A stretch of DNA of 64,000 bases from Kaistella montana (GTDB lineage: Bacteria > Bacteroidota > Bacteroidia > Flavobacteriales > Weeksellaceae): assembly GCF_024436175.1 (NCBI RefSeq), contig NZ_JANFQP010000002.1, forward strand, positions 248,001 to 312,000, read 5' to 3'. Both the position numbers and the translations under genes were made by a program. Below are positions 51,177 through 58,794 of this stretch, piece after piece (position 1 is the stretch's first letter; the number at the start of each line of letters is the position of its first letter). The notes below the pieces were generated by a model that ran no database searches, was not told where the DNA came from, and saw nothing but the letters and a program-made list of their open reading frames with translations.

Positions 51177-52457
51177 TTATATTCCGAATTCTTTTTTGAT
51201 TTCCTCAACTTTGTCGAGTTTTTCCCAAGTGAAAAATTCTAAATTATCAATCTTAAGTTCGTTGCTTTTTCCTTTATTAAAAGTTTTGCTTCCAACATAA
51301 TAATCTCTTCCCATGTGGCCATAAGCAGCGGTTTCCTGGTAAATTGGATTTCTCAATTTTAAGTTCTGCTCGATTGCATAAGGTCTTAAATCAAATAATT
51401 TTTGGACTCTTTTTGCTAAATCTCCATCAGAAATTCCCACTTTGGAAGTCCCGTAAGTATTAATAAAAAGTCCACAAGGTTCCGCCACACCAATTGCGTA
51501 AGAAACCTGTACCAAAACCTCATCTGCAACTCCTGCAGCAACTAAATTCTTAGCGATATGTCTAGTTGCGTATGCCGCACTTCTATCTACTTTCGATGGA
51601 TCTTTCCCTGAAAATGCACCTCCACCATGAGCTCCTTTTCCTCCGTAAGTATCTACGATGATTTTTCTTCCTGTCAAACCTGTATCACCGTGAGGTCCGC
51701 CGATTACAAATTTACCGGTCGGATTGATATGATATTTAATTTGATCATTGAAAAGCTCCTGTATTTCTAATTTTTGAGCAGCTTTCACTTTCGGAATAAG
51801 AATTTCGATGATATCTTTTTTAATTTTGGCAAGCATCGTATCTTCGCTTCCGAAATCATCATGTTGAGTAGAAACCACAATAGAATCTATTCTGATTGGC
51901 TTGTGATCATCAGAATACTCAATGGTAACCTGTGATTTTGCATCGGGACGAAGATAAGGTATCGCATCCCCTGCTCTTCTAAGTGCTGAAAGTTCTCGTA
52001 AAATAGTATGTGCCAAATCCAATGCAAGCGGCATATAATTTTCAGTTTCGTTGGTGGCATATCCGAACATCATACCTTGATCTCCTGCACCTTGCGCGTT
52101 GGCTTTCGTTTCGAAATCTGCATTTTCACCAGCTCTGTCAACACCTTGGTTGATATCCGGTGACTGCTCATGAATAGCGGAAATTACTCCACAAGAATCA
52201 CCATTGAACATATATTCGCCTTTGGTATAGCCAATTTCGTTGATTACTTTTCTGGCGATATCCTGTACGTCAAGATAAGCTTCCGATTTTACTTCTCCCG
52301 CCAAAACCACTTGTCCGGTTGTTACCAATGTTTCGCAAGCAACTTTCGATTTGGGATCGTAGGCTAGAAAATTATCGATTAGAGCATCAGAAATCTGATC
52401 TGCTACTTTATCAGGATGTCCTTCCGAAACGGATTCAGACGTAAATAAATATGACAT
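51177..52457 (-). CDS. metK: S-adenosylmethionine synthetase
   Basis: 426 aa. Makes SAM from methionine and ATP. Signatures: [20 protein letters not shown] at the N terminus, [12 protein letters not shown] (~120-131), [18 protein letters not shown] (~285-302). Longer than the ~384-aa E. coli enzyme, as usual in Bacteroidetes. A ~140-base leader separates its promoter from the start codon and holds a SAM-II-like aptamer (52528-52580). Confidence 0.98.
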   Translation of the reverse strand: MSYLFTSESVSEGHPDKVADQISDALIDNFLAYDPKSKVACETLVTTGQVVLAGEVKSEAYLDVQDIARKVINEIGYTKGEYMFNGDSCGVISAIHEQSPDINQGVDRAGENADFETKANAQGAGDQGMMFGYATNETENYMPLALDLAHTILRELSALRRAGDAIPYLRPDAKSQVTIEYSDDHKPIRIDSIVVSTQHDDFGSEDTMLAKIKKDIIEILIPKVKAAQKLEIQELFNDQIKYHINPTGKFVIGGPHGDTGLTGRKIIVDTYGGKGAHGGGAFSGKDPSKVDRSAAYATRHIAKNLVAAGVADEVLVQVSYAIGVAEPCGLFINTYGTSKVGISDGDLAKRVQKLFDLRPYAIEQNLKLRNPIYQETAAYGHMGRDYYVGSKTFNKGKSNELKIDNLEFFTWEKLDKVEEIKKEFGI

Positions 52458-52515
52458 TTCTTTTGTATTTTATTAATTAAAAAATAAAGAAAATAGGAAG
52501 TGATTACAAAAGAAA

Positions 52516-52538
52516 CTAAAATAGAAATTCTGTTTTAG
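52516..52538 (-). promoter_or_regulatory. Possible alternative hairpin in the metK leader
   Basis: CTAAAA and TTTTAG (6 bp, 11-base loop on the minus strand), followed by TTTCTTTTG. The 5' arm is also part of the SAM-II-like pseudoknot, so the two folds exclude each other. Weak stem; role uncertain. Confidence 0.3.
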
Positions 52539-52580
52539 CATTTTTTATGGAGGTTGCAATCAGTTCAAATTTTTCCTCAT
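52528..52580 (-). ncRNA. SAM-II-class riboswitch candidate in the metK leader
   Basis: Minus strand. P1 is GAGG (52578-52575) with CCTC (52553-52550). The P1 loop carries CTG-ATT-GCA, which pairs with the downstream TGC-TAAAA-CAG to make an H-type pseudoknot. The landmarks TTGCAA before the P1 3' arm, AAAAATG before GC, and GCTAAAA after it match the SAM-II aptamer as I remember it (Sargasso-sea metX RNA). The adjacent gene is metK, the right target. The spacing from P2 to the start codon is about 73 bases, more than in proteobacterial examples. Confidence 0.7.
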
Positions 52581-52595
52581 GAAATTATTCGTCTG

Positions 52596-52626
52596 CAAAT
52601 TTAAAGAGTATTTGTTGAACCGCAAA
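52596..52626 (-). promoter_or_regulatory. Promoter of metK
   Basis: Minus strand: TTTG (52623-52626), 19-base spacer, TAAATTTG (52596-52603), followed by CA. The transcript would start just before the riboswitch. Confidence 0.7.
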
Positions 52627-52646
52627 ATTTATTTCATGGAATAAAC

Positions 52647-53591
52647 CTATTGAGGTTTTACACTAACAAAATCCTCCGGATTTTTGTTATAACTGAGTTT
52701 TGCATGAAGTGAATTTTGAATAGACTGCGTCATTTCATCCAAAATTTTCTGTTTATAGGTAGGTTTGTAATAAATCAAACTGATTTCTCTAAAAGGAAAT
52801 GGCTTTCGGAATCTGACAATTTTAGATTTCTGTTCATCCGATAATTGGGGAATCGCCAACTCTGGAAGAATGGTAATTCCGCCCACTTTATCTACCATTT
52901 GAATTAAAGTATTGATATTGGAAGCCAAAAAATCAAGGTTTTTAGGTTTCAATGAGTTTTCTTTGAGCATGCAAATGTTCTCGAACTGGGTTCTCAAACA
53001 GTTTCCTTCCTCGAGTAACCAAACTTTATTGCTGTCAATATCTTCCGGAACTACGAAAGAATCTTTCTTCAAATCTTCCGACGAATAAATCATCAATTCT
53101 TCATTAAAAAGATGCTGTTGGTAAAATTCGCCTGCTGCATCGTAAGGAGTAGCGATAATTCCTGCGTCCAGCTCACCAGATTTCAATGCTTTGATGATGC
53201 TGTCGGTAGTCATTTCTTTTACATTCAACTCAATTTTAGGGTTAAGTTTTAAGAAATCAAAAATTTCTGAAGGGAGAATAAAACTTGAAATCGTTGGGAT
53301 GATTCCGAGGTTTAATTTTCCGGCCAAAACATTATTAAGAAGGTTGGCTTTATTTTTCAGTTCATTCACAGCATCAATCACTCTTTTGGATTCTTCGATG
53401 ATCTGAATACCAACATCAGTGGTACGAATAGGGTGAGTAGTACGATCAAAAACCTTCACATCCAACTCATCTTCAAACTTCTGGATCATTGCGCTGAGCG
53501 TGGGCTGAGTAATAAAGCAGGCCTGTGCTGCCTTACCGAAATGTTTATATTTATCAACTGCGATAAGATATTCTAATTGCTGAATGTTCAT
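52647..53591 (-). CDS. oxyR: Hydrogen peroxide-sensing LysR regulator OxyR
   Basis: 314 aa LysR-type regulator. The N-terminal winged helix (MNIQQLEYLIAVDKYKHFGKAAQACFITQPTLSAMI) is followed by the effector domain. Cys198 and Cys207 in LLEEGNCLRTQFENICM reproduce the C-x8-C redox pair of E. coli OxyR (Cys199/Cys208). It is divergent from katA. A TATCT-N7-AGATA inverted repeat lies on its own -7 box, so it may repress itself. Confidence 0.95.
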   Translation of the reverse strand: MNIQQLEYLIAVDKYKHFGKAAQACFITQPTLSAMIQKFEDELDVKVFDRTTHPIRTTDVGIQIIEESKRVIDAVNELKNKANLLNNVLAGKLNLGIIPTISSFILPSEIFDFLKLNPKIELNVKEMTTDSIIKALKSGELDAGIIATPYDAAGEFYQQHLFNEELMIYSSEDLKKDSFVVPEDIDSNKVWLLEEGNCLRTQFENICMLKENSLKPKNLDFLASNINTLIQMVDKVGGITILPELAIPQLSDEQKSKIVRFRKPFPFREISLIYYKPTYKQKILDEMTQSIQNSLHAKLSYNKNPEDFVSVKPQ

Positions 53592-53602
53592 CTGATTAAT
53601 TT

Positions 53603-53619
53603 TATCTATTACAAAGATA
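53603..53619. promoter_or_regulatory. Candidate OxyR operator over the oxyR promoter
   Basis: TATCT-N7-AGATA inverted repeat, LysR-like spacing. It covers the minus-strand -7 box TATCTTTG (53612-53619). Confidence 0.4.
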
Positions 53620-53645
53620 CTTATGTTTTCCTTAATTTAACCAAA
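53612..53645 (-). promoter_or_regulatory. Promoter of oxyR
   Basis: Minus strand: TTTG (53642-53645), 22-base spacer, TATCTTTG (53612-53619), 20 bases before the start. Confidence 0.6.
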
Positions 53646-53654
53646 AAACAAGAG

Positions 53655-53681
53655 ATTCCTGTGGGGAATTTCATAAATTTG
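53655..53681 (+). promoter_or_regulatory. katA promoter with adjacent inverted repeat
   Basis: -7 box TAAATTTG (53674-53681), 19 bases before katA. No TTG box; instead ATTCC-N5-GGAAT (53655-53669) takes that place, as expected for an activator-dependent promoter. Confidence 0.5.
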
Positions 53682-53700
53682 TTAACCTAAATACAGACTC

Positions 53701-55200
53701 ATGGACTCTAAAAAACTTACCTCCAGTTCCGGCGCCCCTTATTTCGAACACGAAGATTCCCAAACCGTGGGAGCAAGAGGCCCAGTTTTACTACAAGATT
53801 TTATTTTACAAGAAAATTTGGCGCATTTCGTACGCGAAAGAATCCCAGAAAGAATAGTTCACGCCAAAGGAAGCGGTGCTTACGGAAAATTTACCGTTAC
53901 ACACGATATTTCTAAATACACAAAAGCAAAATTATTTTCTAAAGTGGGAAACCAGTGTAAAATGTTTGCCCGATTCTCAACAGTTGGTGGCGAAAAAGGA
54001 AGCGCAGATACGGAAAGAGATCCACGAGGTTTTGCCTTAAAATTCTATACCGAAGACGGAAATTGGGATCTTGTTGGAAATAACACGCCAGTTTTTTTCA
54101 TTAAAGACGCTAAAAAATTCCCAGATTTTATTCATACCCAAAAAAGAGTACCGAAAACCAACCTGAAAAGCGCAACCATGATGTGGGATTTCTGGAGTTT
54201 AAATCCGGAATCGCTTCACCAAGTTCTTATTCTAATGTCGGACCGTGGAACACCTTATGGATATAGACACATGCATGGTTTTGGATCCCATACTTTCTCC
54301 ATGATTAATACTGAAAACGAAAGAGTTTGGGTAAAATTCCATTTCAAAACACAGCAACAAATTAAAAATTTCACCAATGATGAAGCAGTGAAAATGAAAG
54401 GTGAAAACCCCGATTTCGCACAAGAAGATTTGGTAAATGCCATCGAAAACGGCGACTTCCCGAAATGGACGATGTATATCCAAGTGATGACCGAAGAACA
54501 AGCCAAAGAATTCCGTTGGAATCCTTTTGATGTGACGAAAGTTTGGTTTCAAGACGAATTTCCATTGATAGAAGTGGGCGAAATGGAACTCAACAAAATT
54601 CCAAATAATTATTTTGCTCATGTGGAACAATCTACTTTTTCACCAAGCAATTTGATCAACGGAATTAGTTTTTCACCCGACAAAATGTTACAAGGAAGAT
54701 TATTCTCCTATCCCGATGCTCACCGATATAGAGTTGGCGTAAATTCACATCAACTCGAAGTAAATCGTTGCCCGTTTGCGGTAAATAATTATCAAAGAGA
54801 TGGTTTCATGGCAGACTCGAGCATTTATAAAGATGCACCCAACTATTATCCAAATAGCTTCGATGAAATCAAACCAGATTCGGCTTACAAGAGTTTCGAA
54901 TATGATTTAGATAACTCATCAGTCGCTCATTTCAACCGAAACGAAAACGATGACGATCACTACACCCAACCCGGATTATTGTACACCAAAGCTATGAATC
55001 CTCAGGATCGCGAAAATTTGGTTTCAAATATTATCGGAGCAATGAAAGGAATCAGTGGTCCTAAAAGAGATGAAATCATCAACCGACAACTTTGCCATTT
55101 TTTCAGAGCCAATATTGAACTCGGAATGAAAGTAGCGATGGGACTACAAGTGAATATCGATATGAACATGATGAATCATAGCAAAAACGGTGATTCATAA
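53701..55200 (+). CDS. katA: Catalase (heme, small-subunit type)
   Basis: 499 aa monofunctional catalase that splits hydrogen peroxide. Distal His54 in [12 protein letters not shown], Asn in GNNTPVFF (127-128), proximal heme Tyr337 in [12 protein letters not shown]. Length fits the small-subunit clade. No signal peptide, so cytoplasmic. Divergent from oxyR, which likely controls it. A strong terminator follows. Confidence 0.97.
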   Translation: MDSKKLTSSSGAPYFEHEDSQTVGARGPVLLQDFILQENLAHFVRERIPERIVHAKGSGAYGKFTVTHDISKYTKAKLFSKVGNQCKMFARFSTVGGEKGSADTERDPRGFALKFYTEDGNWDLVGNNTPVFFIKDAKKFPDFIHTQKRVPKTNLKSATMMWDFWSLNPESLHQVLILMSDRGTPYGYRHMHGFGSHTFSMINTENERVWVKFHFKTQQQIKNFTNDEAVKMKGENPDFAQEDLVNAIENGDFPKWTMYIQVMTEEQAKEFRWNPFDVTKVWFQDEFPLIEVGEMELNKIPNNYFAHVEQSTFSPSNLINGISFSPDKMLQGRLFSYPDAHRYRVGVNSHQLEVNRCPFAVNNYQRDGFMADSSIYKDAPNYYPNSFDEIKPDSAYKSFEYDLDNSSVAHFNRNENDDDHYTQPGLLYTKAMNPQDRENLVSNIIGAMKGISGPKRDEIINRQLCHFFRANIELGMKVAMGLQVNIDMNMMNHSKNGDS

Positions 55201-55222
55201 ACCTCAGCATTCCTTATTTTAT

Positions 55223-55254
55223 CTGGAGAAATCATCAGGATTTCTCCTTTTTTA
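55223..55254 (+). terminator. Terminator of katA
   Basis: Perfect 9-bp stem GGAGAAATC / GATTTCTCC, five-base loop, six T. Confidence 0.92.
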
Positions 55255-55310
55255 CTTTTAAAGAAAAAAATGCTAATTTGCACATTCAGAAAAGAATTTT
55301 CACAAACATT

Positions 55311-56078
55311 ATGAATTACAACACGATTATCATAGAAACCGACAGCAAAGTCGCAACCATCACTATCAACCGCCCACAAAGCCTTAATGCACTTAATTCG
55401 CAAACCATTCAGGAATTAAGCGATGCGTTTTCTGAATTAGAAGCAGACACAAATATTCGAGCTATCATTCTTACAGGAAGTGGAGAAAAATCTTTCGTAG
55501 CGGGTGCCGACATCAAAGAATTCTCAGATTTCGGAACTGCCGCTGCTGAAGAACTCGCAAGAAATGGGCAAAATATTTTGTTTAATAAAATCGAAAACCT
55601 TTCCAAACCAGTCATTGCAGCTGTAAATGGTTTTGCACTTGGTGGTGGTTTAGAGCTTGCGATGGCTTGCCACATCCGATACGCATCAGAAAATGCACGA
55701 TTGGGATTGCCAGAAGTTACTTTAGGATTAATTCCAGGTTATGGCGGCACCCAAAGATTACCAAAATTAGTCGGAAAAGGTCTTGCCAATGAGTTAATTT
55801 TCTCCGCTAAAATGATTCCGTCACAAAGAGCAAAAGAGATTGGGCTTGTAAACGAGGTTTTTAGTTTAGAAGAGCTTTTACCAAAAACCAAGGAATTAGC
55901 CACTTTGATTTCACAAAATTCACCTTTAGGAATTGCTAAAGCGATTGCTGCAGTGAATCAATCTGAGAATGAAAATGGTTTTGAAACTGAAATAAAATCT
56001 TTCGGAGAATTATTTGAAATGGAGGACAAAAAAGAAGGGGTAGCCGCATTTTTAGAAAAAAGAAAACCTTCTTTTTAA
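55311..56078 (+). CDS. Enoyl-CoA hydratase/isomerase family protein
   Basis: 255 aa crotonase-fold enzyme. Oxyanion-hole segments SFVAGADIKEFSDF (~62-75) and NGFALGGGLELAMACHIRYAS (~103-124), with catalytic Glu in the GLPEVTLGLIPGYGGTQRLPK stretch (~132-152). Probably hydrates enoyl-CoA in fatty-acid oxidation. The frame extends to TTG 55278, which is inside a TAATTTG box (55274-55280); ATG 55311 (MNYNTIIIETD) fits the family. Followed by the dCMP deaminase gene. Confidence 0.92.
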   Translation: MNYNTIIIETDSKVATITINRPQSLNALNSQTIQELSDAFSELEADTNIRAIILTGSGEKSFVAGADIKEFSDFGTAAAEELARNGQNILFNKIENLSKPVIAAVNGFALGGGLELAMACHIRYASENARLGLPEVTLGLIPGYGGTQRLPKLVGKGLANELIFSAKMIPSQRAKEIGLVNEVFSLEELLPKTKELATLISQNSPLGIAKAIAAVNQSENENGFETEIKSFGELFEMEDKKEGVAAFLEKRKPSF

Positions 56079-56107
56079 TTAAATAAATAATCTTTAGAAA
56101 ACACAAT

Positions 56108-56530
56108 TTGGAATCTACAAAATTTGATAAAGCCTATCTGAAAATGGCCTTGGAATGGGCTAAACTATCGTATTGTGAACGCAAAAAAGTGGGTGCACTG
56201 ATTGTGAAAGATCGAATGATTATTTCCGACGGATACAACGGCACACCTTCCGGTTTTGAAAACTGCTGCGAAGATGGTGCCGGAAAAACCCATTGGTTTG
56301 TCTTGCATGCCGAAGCCAATGCGATCCTAAAATTAGCCGGTTCTACCCAATCTGCAAAGGATGCAACCCTTTATCTTACGCTTTCTCCGTGCAAAGAATG
56401 TAGCAAATTGGTCTTGCAAGCGGGCATTAAAAAAGTCGTTTTTATGGATGATTATTCCGATAATGATGGTATTGATTTTTTAAAAAACCATGGTATTGAA
56501 ATTTTAAAAATTTCAAAAGAAAATTTATAA
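56108..56530 (+). CDS. Deoxycytidylate (dCMP) deaminase
   Basis: 140 aa zinc deaminase converting dCMP to dUMP. Zinc motif HAEANAI (His67, catalytic Glu69) and PCKEC (Cys95, Cys98). The start appears to be TTG at 56108: it keeps the conserved FDKAYLKMALEWAKLSYCERKKVG N terminus, no ATG lies upstream in frame, and the next Met (codon 13) would cut into the domain. Works in the same dUMP supply route as dut. Confidence 0.92.
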   Translation: MESTKFDKAYLKMALEWAKLSYCERKKVGALIVKDRMIISDGYNGTPSGFENCCEDGAGKTHWFVLHAEANAILKLAGSTQSAKDATLYLTLSPCKECSKLVLQAGIKKVVFMDDYSDNDGIDFLKNHGIEILKISKENL

Positions 56531-56553
56531 AAAAACTAAAACACCATAACACA

Positions 56554-57459
56554 ATGACCTGGGATGAAAAAATTAAAGATTTTGAAAACTTTCTAAGGTT
56601 TGAAAGAAATTTTTCAGAAAACACATTGGATGCCTATCTTCGGGATGTCCGGAAACTTCGTGATTACAGCGAATTCGAACTCGAAAATACCGGTCCGCTT
56701 GAGATTACTTACGAAAATATTCAGGAATATATTTTTCAGCTTTCCAAGCAAAAATTCAGTGAACGCTCTCAAGCCCGTTGGATTTCTTCGATCAAAGCTT
56801 TTTTCAAATACCTTTTAGACGACGAGGTGCGCGCCGATAATCCCGCAACACTGATAGAAGGACCTAAACTTGGGCTTTATCTTCCGGATACTTTAAGTTT
56901 CGATGATGTAAACAGAATCATCAAAGCAATAGATCTTTCTAGCGATTTGGGCAGAAGAAACCAATGCATGATCGAAGTTTTGTATGGTTGCGGCTTACGT
57001 GTATCCGAATTAATCGACCTTAAAATTTCGAATATCAATTTCAAAGAATCTTATCTGAAGGTAGACGGAAAAGGCGACAAATCCCGTTTTGTTCCTCTGG
57101 CAAATTACACTGCCCACCTGATCAAAGATTACATCAACGAAGTTCGTTCGAAATATAAAATCAATAAAAAATGTGAAGATATCCTCTTCCTCAACAGCCG
57201 CGGATCAGCCATGTCGCGGGTGATTGTCTTCATCATCATTAAAGAACTTACCGAAAAAGCAGGCATAAACAAAAAGATCTCACCACATACTTTTCGACAC
57301 TCATTTGCGACACATCTATTACAAAATGGAGCGGATTTACGTTATATTCAGGAAATGCTTGGACATTCCAGCATTACAACCACCGAAATTTATACGCATC
57401 TGAAAAACGAAGAACTTCGGGATGTGATTCTCAATTTTCATCCGAGAAATAAAGTTTAA
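56554..57459 (+). CDS. xerD: Tyrosine recombinase XerD
   Basis: 301 aa. N-terminal SAM-like core-binding domain (~5-88), then the catalytic domain with Arg149 (CGLRVSELIDL), Lys in GKGDKSR (~171-178), His245 and Arg248 (SPHTFRHSFATHLL), His271 (LGHSSITTT) and Tyr280. Resolves chromosome dimers at dif. No neighbouring mobile-element genes, so this is the housekeeping recombinase, not an integrase. The next gene starts directly at 57460. Confidence 0.94.
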   Translation: MTWDEKIKDFENFLRFERNFSENTLDAYLRDVRKLRDYSEFELENTGPLEITYENIQEYIFQLSKQKFSERSQARWISSIKAFFKYLLDDEVRADNPATLIEGPKLGLYLPDTLSFDDVNRIIKAIDLSSDLGRRNQCMIEVLYGCGLRVSELIDLKISNINFKESYLKVDGKGDKSRFVPLANYTAHLIKDYINEVRSKYKINKKCEDILFLNSRGSAMSRVIVFIIIKELTEKAGINKKISPHTFRHSFATHLLQNGADLRYIQEMLGHSSITTTEIYTHLKNEELRDVILNFHPRNKV

Positions 57460-57969
57460 ATGAAAGACCTTAAATTCTGTCCAAAATGCGGGCAACAAAG
57501 CCTAAAATGGGACGGCGAAAAAAAATGGAACTGCTCCGAATGCGATTATGTGCTTTTTCATAATGTTGCAGGTGCAGTTGCTGTGCTGATAAAATGGGAC
57601 GATGAAATCCTTTTCACGCGCAGAAACCAAGATCCAAAGAAAGGAAAACTCGATTTAGCGGGCGGATTTGTGGATCCGAAAGAAAGCGCCGAGGAAACTT
57701 GTGTACGAGAACTTTTTGAGGAAATGAAACTTAAAGTTGATATTTCCCAGTTGAAATATTTGGCTTCTTTACCCAACATTTACGAGTATAAAAACATTCT
57801 TTACAATACTTTAGACCTATTTTACGAATATCAAGTTGGTGAAAAATTCGAAGTAAATCTAGAAACTTCTGAAATCTCAGAAGCAGTTTGGCTTAAAAAG
57901 GAAAATATCAATTTGGAAGATATCGCATTTGATTCTCAAAAGATATTTTTAGAAAAATATTTGAAGTAA
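57460..57969 (+). CDS. NUDIX hydrolase with zinc ribbon
   Basis: 169 aa. N-terminal zinc ribbon with Cys7, Cys10, Cys25, Cys28 (FCPKCGQQ ... WNCSECDY), then the NUDIX box GGFVDPKESAEETCVRELFEEM (~67-88). The arrangement recalls NudC-type NADH pyrophosphatases but the protein is shorter and lacks the SQPWPFPS motif, so the substrate is open. Starts on the base after the xerD stop. Confidence 0.9.
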   Translation: MKDLKFCPKCGQQSLKWDGEKKWNCSECDYVLFHNVAGAVAVLIKWDDEILFTRRNQDPKKGKLDLAGGFVDPKESAEETCVRELFEEMKLKVDISQLKYLASLPNIYEYKNILYNTLDLFYEYQVGEKFEVNLETSEISEAVWLKKENINLEDIAFDSQKIFLEKYLK

Positions 57970-58012
57970 TTTACCCTAAATCGCCACGAATTTTAATTCC
58001 CTTTTTTTATTG

Positions 58013-58020
58013 TAATTTTG
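58013..58020 (+). promoter_or_regulatory. Promoter -7 box of the pseudouridine synthase gene
   Basis: TAATTTTG; the TTG at 58018 is part of it, so translation is taken to start at ATG 58039. Confidence 0.5.
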
Positions 58021-58038
58021 GAATTCGAAAATTCACAC

Positions 58039-58740
58039 ATGCGCGAATCTGAAAATAATCTCGATCAACAAATTGTTTTTGAAGACAATCATCTATTAAT
58101 CATCAACAAAAAAGCCGGCCAGCTCGTACAAGGCGACAAAACCGGTGATGCCTCACTACTCGATCTGATCAAAGATTTCATTAAAAAAAGAGACCAAAAA
58201 CCTGGAAATGTTTTCCTAGGATTGGTTCACCGAATCGACCGACCGACTTCTGGATTGGTGATTTATGCGAAAACTTCGAAAGCTTTGACGAGACTTACGC
58301 AAATGGTGAAAAACCGCGAAATCAAGAAAACATATTGGGCTGTTGTTGCAAAAGAAATGATTCCGCAGAGCCAAAGACTCGTACATTATCTTCAAAAAAA
58401 CGAGAAAACCAACAAGGCAACGGTTTTCATTAAACCAACAGATAACGCAAAAGAGTCAATCCTCAATTACCAAATCATTAAAGTTCTCGATAATTTTCAA
58501 CTTCTGGAAATCGATCTCGAAACGGGAAGACATCATCAAATTCGCGCTCAACTGTCTAAAATAGGCACACCGATAAAAGGCGATTTAAAATACGGAGCTG
58601 CCCGATCCAATCCCGATGGTGGAATTCATCTTCATGCAAGAAAGTTGGAATTCATACATCCTGTAACGAAGGAAAACTTAGAAATCACAGCTCCTGTACC
58701 GCAAAATGATGCGGTGTGGAAAGCCTGTGAAAATTCTTAA
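58039..58740 (+). CDS. RluA family pseudouridine synthase
   Basis: 233 aa. Catalytic motif HRIDRPTSGLVIYAKT at 64-79 with Asp67. The GRHHQIRAQLSKIGTPIKGDLKYGA stretch (~168-192) is the RNA-binding motif III region. No S4 domain. Converts uridine to pseudouridine in rRNA or tRNA; the site cannot be told. The upstream TTG of the open frame (58018) lies in a promoter box. Confidence 0.92.
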   Translation: MRESENNLDQQIVFEDNHLLIINKKAGQLVQGDKTGDASLLDLIKDFIKKRDQKPGNVFLGLVHRIDRPTSGLVIYAKTSKALTRLTQMVKNREIKKTYWAVVAKEMIPQSQRLVHYLQKNEKTNKATVFIKPTDNAKESILNYQIIKVLDNFQLLEIDLETGRHHQIRAQLSKIGTPIKGDLKYGAARSNPDGGIHLHARKLEFIHPVTKENLEITAPVPQNDAVWKACENS

Positions 58741-58745
58741 AAATA

Positions 58746-58782
58746 AAAAAACCGCTCAATTTCTTGAACGGTTTTTTTTTGA
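58746..58782. terminator. Convergent terminator between the pseudouridine synthase gene and acn
   Basis: AAACCG.TCAA / TTGA.CGGTTT hairpin with A run on the left and T run on the right. Confidence 0.85.
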
Positions 58783-58794
58783 TATTAAAAAGAA

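Noticed and set aside
56554-57459. Integrase of a mobile element
   Set aside because: No attachment-site repeats, tRNA target or phage genes nearby; sequence and operon context fit housekeeping XerD.
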